Assembly: GCA_944351345.1 (NCBI GenBank)
Contig: CALVPO010000004.1
Coordinates: 1-25,992 of the forward strand
Length of the DNA: 25,992 nucleotides
Direction: 5' to 3'
Source of the DNA: an uncultured Bacilli bacterium
Lineage (GTDB): Bacteria > Bacillota_I > Bacilli_A > RF39 > UBA660
A model generated the notes under the pieces. It was given only the letters and a program-made list of their open reading frames with translations, ran no database searches and was not told where the DNA came from. Positions within the stretch are counted from its first letter, which is position 1; each line of letters opens with the position of its first letter. Below, one piece after another: positions 15,749 to 23,273 of the stretch. The translations under genes were made by a program, and so were the position numbers.

Positions 15749-15782
15749 AATTTAGTATGTTAATTTAGTATATTGCTTCTGC
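15749..15782 (+). repeat. Right end of element 1 (tandem arm plus core)
   Basis: AATTTAGTAT occurs twice with a 13-base period (15749-15758 and 15762-15771), followed by core GCTTCTGC (15775-15782). The inner arm mirrors the left end; the second, outer-period copy has no counterpart there. Confidence 0.8.
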
Positions 15783-16358
15783 TACATCATGTGTAATAAC
15801 AATTGTTGTCTTTTTTTCTTTTTTTATTATTTTATAAACATCATCTGCTACTGATAGTCTTGATTGATAATCTAATGCTGAAAATGGTTCATCTAGTAGT
15901 AAAATATCTGGTTTTGTTGCTAGTGTTCTTATTAGTGCAACTCTCTGTTTCATACCTCCTGATAAATTGGATGGATAACTATTAATAAAATCTTTTAGTC
16001 CATAGTTGGTTAGTAATTTTTTTACGTATTCTATATTTTCTTTGGTTAGTTGTTTTTGAATTTTTAGACCTATTAAGCAATTATCTAATATTGTTAACCA
16101 AGGAAATAAGCAATCATTTTGAAACATGTAACCTATTTTATTTTTGTTCTCTCTGAATTTTATTTCTCCTTTTGTTTTAGTATCAAGATTTCCAATTATA
16201 TTTAGGAGTGTCGATTTTCCACAACCAGATGGACCAACTATTGCTGTTATTGTATTTTCTTTTATATCTAATGATATGTCTTCAATTGCTAGTATTTCTT
16301 TTTCTTTTGTATAGTATACTTTGGATAGGTTATTAATAGTTAGGATATTTTTATTCAT
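15765..16358 (-). pseudogene. N-terminal part of the NitT/TauT ABC ATPase, truncated by element 1
   Basis: 197 codons of the ATPase subunit that powers the importer. It has Walker A GPSGCGKST, the Q-loop region YMFQNDCLFPW, the signature LSGGMKQRVAL, Walker B DILLLDEPFSALD and the H-loop ITHDVAEA. The frame then runs into element 1, which supplies the codons for I, Y and a TAA stop. About 55 C-terminal residues are lost; they lie at 12844-13020. All catalytic motifs up to the H-loop histidine remain, so a truncated protein could be made, but the missing part normally completes the RecA-like core. The ATG overlaps the binding-protein stop by 8 bases (ATGAATAA), as in coupled operons. Confidence 0.93.
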
Positions 16359-17065
16359 AATTTTTGAAATATTTTGTATAAATTAAATCTTTATAAGGGA
16401 CGTATGAATCTAATTCTTTTGCTTCTATGATTATTTCTTGAATATGTTTCCATTCTTCTTCATTAATGGTGATGTTTTCTCTCCATGCTTCTCCTTTTTT
16501 GTATCTATCTATTATAGTTACAAGATCATTTAGTGATGTATCAGGGAAGTAATCTACTATGTGATTTGCAATGGTTTCTGCATCATGTTCGTCAACATAT
16601 TTTAATGCTTTGTTAATAGCGTTTGAAAATCCTTCTATAATTTCTGGGTTTTCTTCAATGTAACTTTTTCTTGCGTTATATGCTGTATATGGAACATCAC
16701 CTCCAAGTTCTCCTAGGTAGGCTACTACATAACCTAATCCTTGTTGTTCTATTTGGGTAGCGTTTGGTTCAAATAAAGCTACAAAATCACCTGTACCTCC
16801 TATAAATGCACCTCCCATTGCTGCAAATGCTATAGATGTATCTATGGTTAGGTCAGTTTCTGGATTGATGCCATGTTCTTTTAATGTCCATTCAAGTGTC
16901 ATTTCTGGCATTCCTGCTTTACGTCCTCCTATTATGTATTTACCTTTTAAGTCATCTAATGTAAAATCGTCTATTTTTTCTCTTGATACGATAAATGAAC
17001 CATCTTTTCTAGTAAGTCCTGCAAATGTTTGAGGGTAGTCTTTTTCTCCTTTGTTATAAACATAT
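16351..17065 (-). pseudogene. C-terminal part of the ABC substrate-binding protein, cut off by element 2
   Basis: 236 codons of an SsuA/NMT1-type binding protein. The frame continues upstream of the first ATG (16911) as VYNKGEKDYPQTFAGLTRKD, then GKYIIGGRKAGMPEMTLEW, a hallmark stretch of this family, and reaches a TAA just inside element 2. There is no start codon that would give the whole piece. The matching N-terminal part is at 24716-25024. Joined at the 7-bp repeat AACATAT, the two give a 335-aa protein in frame. An internal ATG at 16911 has no good ribosome binding site, so the remnant is probably silent. Confidence 0.92.
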
Positions 17066-17085
17066 GTTGCTTACTATAAATGAAA
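17059..17085 (+). repeat. Left end of element 2 (core plus arm)
   Basis: Core AACATAT at 17059-17065, then the inward arm GTTGCTTACTATAAATGAAA. Left of the core is host binding-protein sequence. Confidence 0.8.
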
Positions 17086-17116
17086 TTTTGGCTTAGTAAT
17101 TAGCAGAATATTGACT

Positions 17117-17144
17117 TTGTAAAGTTGCTATGTTAGGATATAAT
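17117..17144 (+). promoter_or_regulatory. Promoter of the hybrid histidine kinase
   Basis: TTGTAA at 17117-17122 and a perfect TATAAT at 17139-17144 with a 16-bp spacer. TAGGTGGTG then precedes the ATG at 17168. Confidence 0.6.
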
Positions 17145-17167
17145 TTAATAGTAGGTGGTGTGTTAAT

Positions 17168-19018
17168 ATGTTGTTGTCTGAGTTGACTAATACTTTTTTT
17201 CCTTTTTGTTCTTTAGCTATTTCTTTATTTCTTTATTTTTTGTTTTTTTCTAAGAAGCATGTTGAAAATTTAGAAACAAAAATGTATTCTTATTTAGTTG
17301 TTTGTAGTTTATTTGAATCATTTTTGTATTTTTTTATATGTTTTACGGGGGATTTTTTCTTTAATTCATCTACTTTATTTTTTTATAAAATATTAAATAA
17401 AATTTTAGTTGTTATTTATATTGTGTGGATGACTTTATTTTATTTTTATACTTTAATTATTGTTAGTAATGTTGGGATAAAGGCTAAAGAAAAAATTAAG
17501 AAGTGTTTTATTATTTTTGATATTATAGTTATTTTGTTTGTTTTGATTAGTCCAATTGATTTAGTTTTAAATATAAGTGATAAGACTTCTAATGCATATG
17601 GTATGGTTATTAATATTTTGTATTTTACATGTTCTGTTTATTTGTTTTTGATTGTTTTGTCTTTAATTTGGAGTTTAAAAAGATTTAAGGATATTACTGT
17701 TAGAAAAAAATTTTTTCCAATGATAATGTTGAGTTTGTTATTTTTTATTTCACTTATTATTAGAGCTTTTGATCCTTATTTTAATATTACTTCAAATATT
17801 TTTTCTTTTGTATTATTAATAATGTATCATACGATTGAAAATCCTGATGTAAAAATTTTGAATGAATTAGAACTGGCTAAGAAAAATGCAGAGCGTGCTA
17901 ATGATGCTAAGACAGAATTTTTATCTAGTATGTCACATGAGATTAGGACACCGTTAAATGCGATTGTAGGTTTTAGTAATGCTATTTTAGAGGATAAGAC
18001 TTTAGAAGAGGCTAAAGAAGAAGCTAAAGATATTATAATGGCTAGTAATAATTTATTAGAAATTGTAAATGGTATTTTGGATATTAGTAAGATAGAAGCT
18101 GGAAAGATGGAGATAGTTAATGTTGATTATAAATTAATTCCTATGTGTAATGATATTGTTAAATTGAGTCGACCTAGAATTGGAGAGAAGCCTATAGAAT
18201 TAAAATGTAAATTTTCTTCTGATATACCTGCTATATTACATGGTGATCAAGGGAAGATTAAGGAGATTATTACTAATATTTTGACTAATGCTATTAAATA
18301 TACAGAAAGGGGATTAATTACTTTTGAAGTAAGTTGTATTAATTATAAGAATACTACTAGATTAATGATATCGATAGAGGATACTGGTAGGGGGATTAAA
18401 CCTGATAAGATAGATAAGTTATTTACTAAATTTAATAGATTAGAAGAGGATAGAAATACTACTTTAGAAGGTACTGGTTTAGGTCTTGCTATTACTAAAA
18501 GTCTAGTTGAAATGATGAATGGGAAGATTATTGTTCAATCTAAATATGGTAGTGGTTCTAAATTTACGGTTTATTTATCTCAAAAAATAGTTTCTATGAA
18601 TGATAATGTTGTTGAAGATGATGTAAAAGAAATAGAATTAGTGGATTATTCTTCTAAAAAAGTTTTAGTTGTAGATGATAATAATTTGAATATTAAGGTT
18701 GCTGTTAGGTTGCTTAGAAATTTTAAGATTGTTCCAGATACTTGTGTTAGTGGAATTGAATGTTTAGAGAAGATTAAAGAAAATAAGTATGATTTAATTT
18801 TGCTGGATGATATGATGCCAAAGTTTAGTGGTGTTGATACATTTCATAAATTAAAAGAAAATGAGGATTTTGAAACACCAGTTGTTATATTAACGGCTAA
18901 TGCTATTACTGGTATGAAAGAGAAATATATGAAAGAGGGGTTAGATGATTATTTAGCTAAGCCTATTGATAAACTAGAATTAATTAGAGTGTTAGATAAG
19001 TTTTTAAATAAAAAGTGA
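17168..19018 (+). CDS. Hybrid sensor histidine kinase with receiver domain (element 2 cargo)
   Basis: A 616-aa membrane signalling protein. The N-terminal 225 residues form about seven membrane helices with short loops, so it probably senses something in or near the membrane. Then come HisKA with the phospho-accepting H257 (SSMSHEIRTPLNAI), HATPase with N box NILTNAIKYTE, G1 EDTGRGIKPDK, F box and G2 GTGLGLAITKS, and a receiver domain (about 496-616) with VVDDNN, the acceptor aspartate D547 (LILLDDMMP), the switch Thr in VILTANA and the Lys in LAKPID. The chain ends at the receiver, so an Hpt protein or a separate regulator is needed downstream; none is in the window. It ends with TGA. It lies just inside the left end of element 2. 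Confidence 0.92.
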   Translation: MLLSELTNTFFPFCSLAISLFLYFLFFSKKHVENLETKMYSYLVVCSLFESFLYFFICFTGDFFFNSSTLFFYKILNKILVVIYIVWMTLFYFYTLIIVSNVGIKAKEKIKKCFIIFDIIVILFVLISPIDLVLNISDKTSNAYGMVINILYFTCSVYLFLIVLSLIWSLKRFKDITVRKKFFPMIMLSLLFFISLIIRAFDPYFNITSNIFSFVLLIMYHTIENPDVKILNELELAKKNAERANDAKTEFLSSMSHEIRTPLNAIVGFSNAILEDKTLEEAKEEAKDIIMASNNLLEIVNGILDISKIEAGKMEIVNVDYKLIPMCNDIVKLSRPRIGEKPIELKCKFSSDIPAILHGDQGKIKEIITNILTNAIKYTERGLITFEVSCINYKNTTRLMISIEDTGRGIKPDKIDKLFTKFNRLEEDRNTTLEGTGLGLAITKSLVEMMNGKIIVQSKYGSGSKFTVYLSQKIVSMNDNVVEDDVKEIELVDYSSKKVLVVDDNNLNIKVAVRLLRNFKIVPDTCVSGIECLEKIKENKYDLILLDDMMPKFSGVDTFHKLKENEDFETPVVILTANAITGMKEKYMKEGLDDYLAKPIDKLELIRVLDKFLNKK

Positions 19019-19071
19019 TAATTATATGACAATAATAATTGAAATTCATATGTTTTAATTTGGCTTAAGTA

Positions 19072-19320
19072 TACAGTTTTCTTATATTCTTTATAATTTT
19101 CTATAGGAAGCTCATTATTTAGAAGTCTAATTTTACATTTATCTCTATCTATATCAATCTCTAATACTGATAATATAAAGTCTTTTAGTAACTCTATATT
19201 ACTACCAAATATACCTTTAAATATAGGATCAAAGGTTGTTGGTAGTAATTTTACTTTCTTATCTAATTCGCTTAGATAATTAGTATCTAGTATATTATTT
19301 TCTTCTTTTAATTTTGTCAT
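19072..19320 (-). pseudogene. Remnant of an Rpn/PD-(D/E)XK nuclease-family transposase
   Basis: Start ATG 19320 is preceded by GAGGTGAAG. The first 83 codons read TNYLSELDKKVKLLPTTFDP, then IFKGIFGSNIELLKDF and LLNNELPIENYKEYKKTV, the N-terminal pattern of Rpn-like PD-(D/E)XK nuclease transposases common in gut Firmicutes. At KKTV, just before the place where the first active-site aspartate is expected, the similarity stops and the frame runs on into unrelated, partly kinase-antisense sequence to 18949. The catalytic core is missing, so the gene is a decayed fragment. It marks an older insertion or deletion inside element 2. Confidence 0.65.
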
Positions 19321-19666
19321 ATTCTTCACCTCGAGATGAGAATAGCATATATGAAATTTTAATGCAAATTGCTAAAATTTAATTTTGGTTAGGAAAAATA
19401 CTTGAAAAATTAAAAGTTGATTTTGTGATATGTTGATTTAAAAGAAAGTATATTTTAAGAATTAAATTTTGGTAATGATTTTATATTCAAAAATTAAAAG
19501 TAATAAATTTTAAAAAAATATGAAATTATCTATTAGTTACTTGCAATTAGTACACTTATAGTATATTTTATGGACTTTTGGTAATTTAAATTGGTATATT
19601 AGTGGTGTAGTTGATTATTTTAGAAGTAATTGATTAGTATAGTTGGCTATTAGGAGGGAAAGAGTT
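19321..19666. other. Non-coding stretch before the acyltransferase
   Basis: 346 bases of extremely AT-rich DNA with no credible ORF on either strand. A TTGCAA at 19541-19546 with TATTTT at 19564-19569 is a weak possible promoter; AGGAGGG at 19652-19658 is the acyltransferase ribosome binding site. I see no RNA gene or strong repeat. Confidence 0.6.
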
Positions 19667-20647
19667 ATGGATTTTAAGGTATTATCTTTAAGTGAAGAAG
19701 ATAAATTAAGTAGGGATGAAAAATTATTATATTATAAGAAGTTAAGAGAATTTGCTAAGGATAGAAAGTTAGTTACTACTACTTCTGGGGCGAAATTTTT
19801 AGGTCCTAGGATGAAAGGAATTACTAATAAATTATCTAGTAAATTGACGGATATTTTGTGTGAGAAGGATTTTAATTATAACGTAGAAGGAATAGAAAAT
19901 ATTCCTGAATGTACTGTTTTGTTTGCTTTTACACATCAGGGATTATTAGATAATTTTTCTTGGATTCCTGATAATCCACAACATTGTGTTATTTTTCATT
20001 CAACAAAAGTTAGGAAAGCTTTAAAATTAATGCAATTAAATACTGGATTAGTGCTTGTTGATAAAGAAGATAAAAAGAGTAGATTAGATGCTAAGATGGA
20101 TGGTATAACGTTATTATTAAATGGTGTTTCAGTAGCGTTTTTTCCAGAAGCTGCTTATTTATTGTCGCCAAATAAATATCATCTTCCTATAAATTATGGA
20201 TTTTTAGATGTGGCTAGAAAGGCTGGAGTACCTATTGTTCCATGTGTTATAGATTATTTTTATTCTCCTGAGGGAAAGATAACAGATGTTAATATTGGTT
20301 ATTGTAGACCTATGTTTGTAAGTGTTGATGATTCTCTTAGTGAAAAACTTATACAATATCAAGAAATTATAAGTACTAAGAGGCATGATTTTATTGAGAA
20401 GAGAGGAATATTTAAGAGAGATGATATTTCAAATCTTGAATATATAAATTTTATGGAAAGTACAAAAAAAGTTTTACAAATGGCTAAGATTGATCTTGAT
20501 GTTGAGAGAAGAACTATATGGGATTCTAATAGTCCATTTTATGATTTTCATCATATTAATGATATTCCTTATGATGAACATGGTAACTTTTTAGAACCAG
20601 AAGAGGTAAAAAGATTGAAAAAAATAAATAAAAGGCATAATATTTAA
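19667..20647 (+). CDS. PlsC-like glycerolipid acyltransferase (element 2 cargo)
   Basis: A 326-aa enzyme of the lysophosphatidate acyltransferase superfamily, predicted to move an acyl chain to a glycerolipid at the membrane. The NHX4D-type motif appears as THQGLLDNF with the catalytic His and Asp. The second glycerophosphate motif appears as VAFFPEAAYLLS, with FPEA in place of the common FPEG; GVPIVPCVIDYFY is the fourth motif. There is no membrane helix long enough to span, so it is probably peripheral. ATG 19667 is chosen because AGGAGGG lies 8 bases ahead; an in-frame TTG at 19643 precedes that site. The exact substrate is unknown. A weak hairpin with a T run follows the stop. Confidence 0.82.
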   Translation: MDFKVLSLSEEDKLSRDEKLLYYKKLREFAKDRKLVTTTSGAKFLGPRMKGITNKLSSKLTDILCEKDFNYNVEGIENIPECTVLFAFTHQGLLDNFSWIPDNPQHCVIFHSTKVRKALKLMQLNTGLVLVDKEDKKSRLDAKMDGITLLLNGVSVAFFPEAAYLLSPNKYHLPINYGFLDVARKAGVPIVPCVIDYFYSPEGKITDVNIGYCRPMFVSVDDSLSEKLIQYQEIISTKRHDFIEKRGIFKRDDISNLEYINFMESTKKVLQMAKIDLDVERRTIWDSNSPFYDFHHINDIPYDEHGNFLEPEEVKRLKKINKRHNI

Positions 20648-20660
20648 GTGCTTTTTTTAT
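20630..20660 (+). terminator. Possible terminator after the acyltransferase
   Basis: AAAAGGCA (20630-20637) can pair with TGCTTTT (20649-20655) with one bulge, followed by a T run. The stem is short and overlaps the end of the coding region. Confidence 0.4.
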
Positions 20661-20668
20661 TTTTTTTG

Positions 20669-20697
20669 TTGACATGTAGTTAAAAATAGTATAGAAT
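20669..20697 (+). promoter_or_regulatory. Promoter of the element 2 M23 gene
   Basis: A perfect TTGACA at 20669-20674 and TAGAAT at 20692-20697 with a 17-bp spacer, 26 bases before the GTG. Confidence 0.75.
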
Positions 20698-20722
20698 AAC
20701 TAACCGTTAGGTGGGGGTATAG

Positions 20723-21400
20723 GTGCAATTTTTTAAATGGAAATTTAATTTATTTTTAGTTTTTATTACTATTGTGTCTATTTTGGTTGTTATGACTGTT
20801 GATTCTAGTAAGTTGGATTCTATAGTTATTGCTAATAATGATTACGATGATAGTTTGGTTATAAATGAAGTTAATGTTAGTGATGATACTTCTGATAATT
20901 CTTCTAGTAAAGATAGTGATAATAATGTTAATAATAAGACTGTTTTTGTTAATGCAGTTGTTAATAAATGGACATTTCCTGTAGCAGGTAGTTATGCTAT
21001 TACTACTTATTATAGTGGTTCACATCAAGCTATTGATATTTATAGTTATAGTGGTTATGATTCTAATATTTTAGCTGCTAATAGTGGTGTTGTTATTGAT
21101 GCTAATAGTAATTGTACTAATCAGGGAAGTTCTTGTAATGGTAGACGAGGTAATTATGTTATTATAAAGCATAATGTTTCTGATTATTATACTGTTTATA
21201 TGCATTTAAATAAGATATATGTTAGTGTTGGAGATGTTGTAAATAGTGGGGCTGTAATAGCAAGTATGGGTAATACGGGTTATGTAATTCCTGCTCGTAC
21301 AGCTAGTCAACCTTATAATGGAACACATTTACATTTTTGTTTATTTAAAGGTGAGCCTTATCGTGGAGGATATGCTATTAATCCATTTTCGGTTTATTAG
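20723..21400 (+). CDS. Short M23 metallopeptidase, paralogue of the host enzyme (element 2 cargo)
   Basis: A 225-aa predicted murein peptidase. GTG start with AGGTGGGGG at 20710-20718 ahead. One N-terminal TM helix (about 8-26), a Ser/Asp/Asn-rich linker (about 35-75) and an M23 domain. Zinc ligands are visible as HQAID and HLHF. The catalytic domain shares long identical stretches with the chromosomal M23 protein (SSCNGRRGNY, TVYMHL, MGNTG, GTHLHF), so the two are close paralogues, but this one has no LysM or G5 domain. It starts a likely operon with the recombinase, 44 bases downstream. It could cut wall during transfer or remodelling; that is inference. Confidence 0.88.
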   Translation: MQFFKWKFNLFLVFITIVSILVVMTVDSSKLDSIVIANNDYDDSLVINEVNVSDDTSDNSSSKDSDNNVNNKTVFVNAVVNKWTFPVAGSYAITTYYSGSHQAIDIYSYSGYDSNILAANSGVVIDANSNCTNQGSSCNGRRGNYVIIKHNVSDYYTVYMHLNKIYVSVGDVVNSGAVIASMGNTGYVIPARTASQPYNGTHLHFCLFKGEPYRGGYAINPFSVY

Positions 21401-21444
21401 AATATTCTTCTTTTTTTTTCATAATAACTAAATAGGAGATAATT

Positions 21445-22560
21445 ATGAATATAAAAGAAGAATTAATTAAGGGTAAGAGTATTTACGATTTAGAACTTAG
21501 AGTTGTTTATTATGCTAGGGTAAGTACAGAGTTTAATACTCAGAGTACTTCTATTGTTAATCAGGTTAGTTATTTTTCTAAACTTATTTCTAATGTTACA
21601 GGTTGGAGATTAGTTAGAGGTTATATAGATGAAGGTATTAGTGGTAAGAATATTAAGAATAGAGTTAATTTTAGGAAAATGATTAAAGATGGGGTTAATA
21701 ATGAATATGATTTGATTTTGACTAAGAGTGTTTCGAGGTTTGCTAGAAATACTATTGATAGTATTAAGTATACTAATTTATTGTTAGATTATGGTGTAGG
21801 TGTTTATTTTATTAATGATAATATTAATACTTTTAGTGGAGATAGTGAATTTAGATTGACTTTAATGGCTAGTATTGCTCAAGATGAGATAAGAAAGCTT
21901 AGTGAGAGTGTTAAGTTTGGATTAAGGCAATCTATAGATAGAGGTGTTGTGTTAGGAAGTAGTAATATACTTGGGTATAAGAAAAATAAGGGGAAGCTTT
22001 CTATTGTTGAGAGGGAAGCTTGTATTGTTAGAGATATATTTAATTTGTTTAGTAGGGATATTTATAGTTATAGTGAACTTGCTAGAATTATAAATAGTAA
22101 ATATTATAAGAATTTTGATAGTACTGGTATTAAGAGAGTTTTGACTAATTATAAATATAAGGGGTATTATTGTGGAAGAAAGAGTACAGTTATAAATTAT
22201 AAGAATAGTAAGAGAAGAAAATATAATAGTTCAGAATGGATTGTTTATAAAGATACTAAAGTAGTGCCAGCTATAGTTGGTGAGAGTTTGTGGAATAAGG
22301 TTAATGATATAATTGCTAAGAGAAGTAAGAATAGATGTAATAAGCGAAAAATTTTTTCTGTTATTTGTATGTTACATAATAGAGAATGTAAATATATTAC
22401 TAAAGGTTATAAGAATAAAATTTATAGTTATTATGTTTGTGGGAAGTGTTTTAGTATTAAAGAAGAGACGTTAATAAAAATGACTAATGGGTACAAGTAT
22501 AGTAATATTTATATTGTGAAGAGAGAAGATTATTTAAAAGTTATAATAAAATTAATATAA
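21445..22560 (+). CDS. Serine recombinase, short form (element 2)
   Basis: A 371-aa serine recombinase. The resolvase domain starts late: S27 in YYARVSTEFN is the catalytic serine, followed by DEGISGKNIKNR, SVSRFARNT and a helix with MASIAQDEIRKLSESVKFGL. The recombinase domain includes GYKKNKGKL and YSELARIIN, and a degenerate zinc ribbon with cysteines ICMLHNREC and VCGKC ends the protein. The coiled coil and C-terminal region of large integrases such as that of element 1 are missing, although the frame ends cleanly with TAA. TAGGAGAT precedes the ATG. It lies in the middle of element 2, over 2 kb from the nearest end, which is unusual for an integrase. Whether it is functional is open. Confidence 0.9.
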   Translation: MNIKEELIKGKSIYDLELRVVYYARVSTEFNTQSTSIVNQVSYFSKLISNVTGWRLVRGYIDEGISGKNIKNRVNFRKMIKDGVNNEYDLILTKSVSRFARNTIDSIKYTNLLLDYGVGVYFINDNINTFSGDSEFRLTLMASIAQDEIRKLSESVKFGLRQSIDRGVVLGSSNILGYKKNKGKLSIVEREACIVRDIFNLFSRDIYSYSELARIINSKYYKNFDSTGIKRVLTNYKYKGYYCGRKSTVINYKNSKRRKYNSSEWIVYKDTKVVPAIVGESLWNKVNDIIAKRSKNRCNKRKIFSVICMLHNRECKYITKGYKNKIYSYYVCGKCFSIKEETLIKMTNGYKYSNIYIVKREDYLKVIIKLI

Positions 22561-22615
22561 GTATATTTTGTTAATGGAGTTTGTGGTTTTTTGTTTCTTT
22601 TTTTTGTTAACATAT

Positions 22616-22644
22616 TTTACAAAATTTATATGACGTGTTATACT
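22616..22644 (+). promoter_or_regulatory. Promoter of the two unknown genes of element 2
   Basis: TTTACA at 22616-22621 and TATACT at 22639-22644 with a 17-bp spacer. The 15 bases from the -10 onward are identical to those at the surface-protein promoter (628-642). Confidence 0.7.
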
Positions 22645-22671
22645 TATTATAGACTAGTTTGGGGTGGATAT

Positions 22672-23244
22672 ATGGAATATAAAGTAAGAAAAATTGCTGA
22701 TGAAGATAATAAGAAATATGATAAATATATAATGGAATTTGAAGATGGTAGTTTTTGTTATTATTATGAGGCATATAATAATAAGTTTGTTAATGTAGTT
22801 GAACTTGTGTTTTATAAAGATTGTGTTAATTGGTTTGAGAATAATAAAATTTATGTATATTTTATGAATTATGATATTAATTATATAAGGAATGTATTAA
22901 ATGGATTTAATACGGAGTTTAGTAATTTGAAGTTTGTATTTAATATGTTGCATGTTGATGATAAGAAATATGTTTTAAAGATTGTTGATGGTCTTGATAT
23001 AGATTATGATATTGTTTATAAGGGGGATATTCTTAATAAGAAAAAGGATAATGTTGTTGTTAATAATCAATATAAAGATTATAATCTTAATGATAATATA
23101 TTTATAAAGCATGATGATGAAGAGGTAAGTAGTGATATCTTGAGAGAGTATGCTAATTATAATGGTTATAATGAGAGATTAATTGATAAGAATGTTGGAT
23201 CTATTGTTAATTTTAAGAATAGAGTTACTAAGGATAATGATTAA
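22672..23244 (+). CDS. Unknown 190-aa protein (element 2)
   Basis: I do not recognise this protein. ATG 22672 is favoured because GGGGTGG lies 4-10 bases ahead and the promoter -10 is 28 bases upstream; an in-frame start at 22591 would lie upstream of that promoter. It is soluble by composition, acidic, and rich in Asn, Asp, Tyr and Val. The first 110 residues (FEDGSFCYYYEAYNN, then INYIRNVLNGFN and LKFVFNMLHVDDKKY) loosely follow the same strand pattern as the start of the next protein. The tail is disordered and acidic. It is 29 bases ahead of the next gene and probably co-transcribed with it. Confidence 0.65.
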   Translation: MEYKVRKIADEDNKKYDKYIMEFEDGSFCYYYEAYNNKFVNVVELVFYKDCVNWFENNKIYVYFMNYDINYIRNVLNGFNTEFSNLKFVFNMLHVDDKKYVLKIVDGLDIDYDIVYKGDILNKKKDNVVVNNQYKDYNLNDNIFIKHDDEEVSSDILREYANYNGYNERLIDKNVGSIVNFKNRVTKDND

Positions 23245-23273
23245 AATAAAGGTAATAGTAGTAGGTGATTTGA

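Larger units (their letters stand above)
13013..15782. mobile_element. Element 1: serine-recombinase element inserted in the ABC ATPase gene
   Basis: About 2.76 kb bounded by direct repeats GCTTCTGC (13013-13020 and 15775-15782). Just inside both ends are 12-bp perfect inverted repeats (AATATACTAAAT at 13021-13032, ATTTAGTATATT at 15763-15774). The content is a 43-aa ORF, a 514-aa large serine recombinase and a convergent collagen-like gene. This is the layout expected for attL and attR of a serine integrase: direct repeat as crossover core, inverted arms from attP inside. Removing one repeat and the inner DNA rejoins the ATPase gene in frame. There is no DDE transposase, so a classical insertion sequence with an 8-bp target duplication is less likely. 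Confidence 0.88.

Noticed and set aside
13013..15782. Element 1 as a classical insertion sequence with an 8-bp target duplication and 12-bp terminal inverted repeats
   Set aside because: The ends alone would fit, but there is no DDE transposase; the only recombinase is a large serine enzyme, for which the same geometry is attL/attR.
15803..15985. Plus-strand hydrophobic ORF over the ATPase
   Set aside because: Antisense of Walker B and signature codons; no start signals.
16844..17032. Plus-strand 62-codon ORF over the binding-protein remnant
   Set aside because: Antisense shadow of the conserved binding-protein frame.
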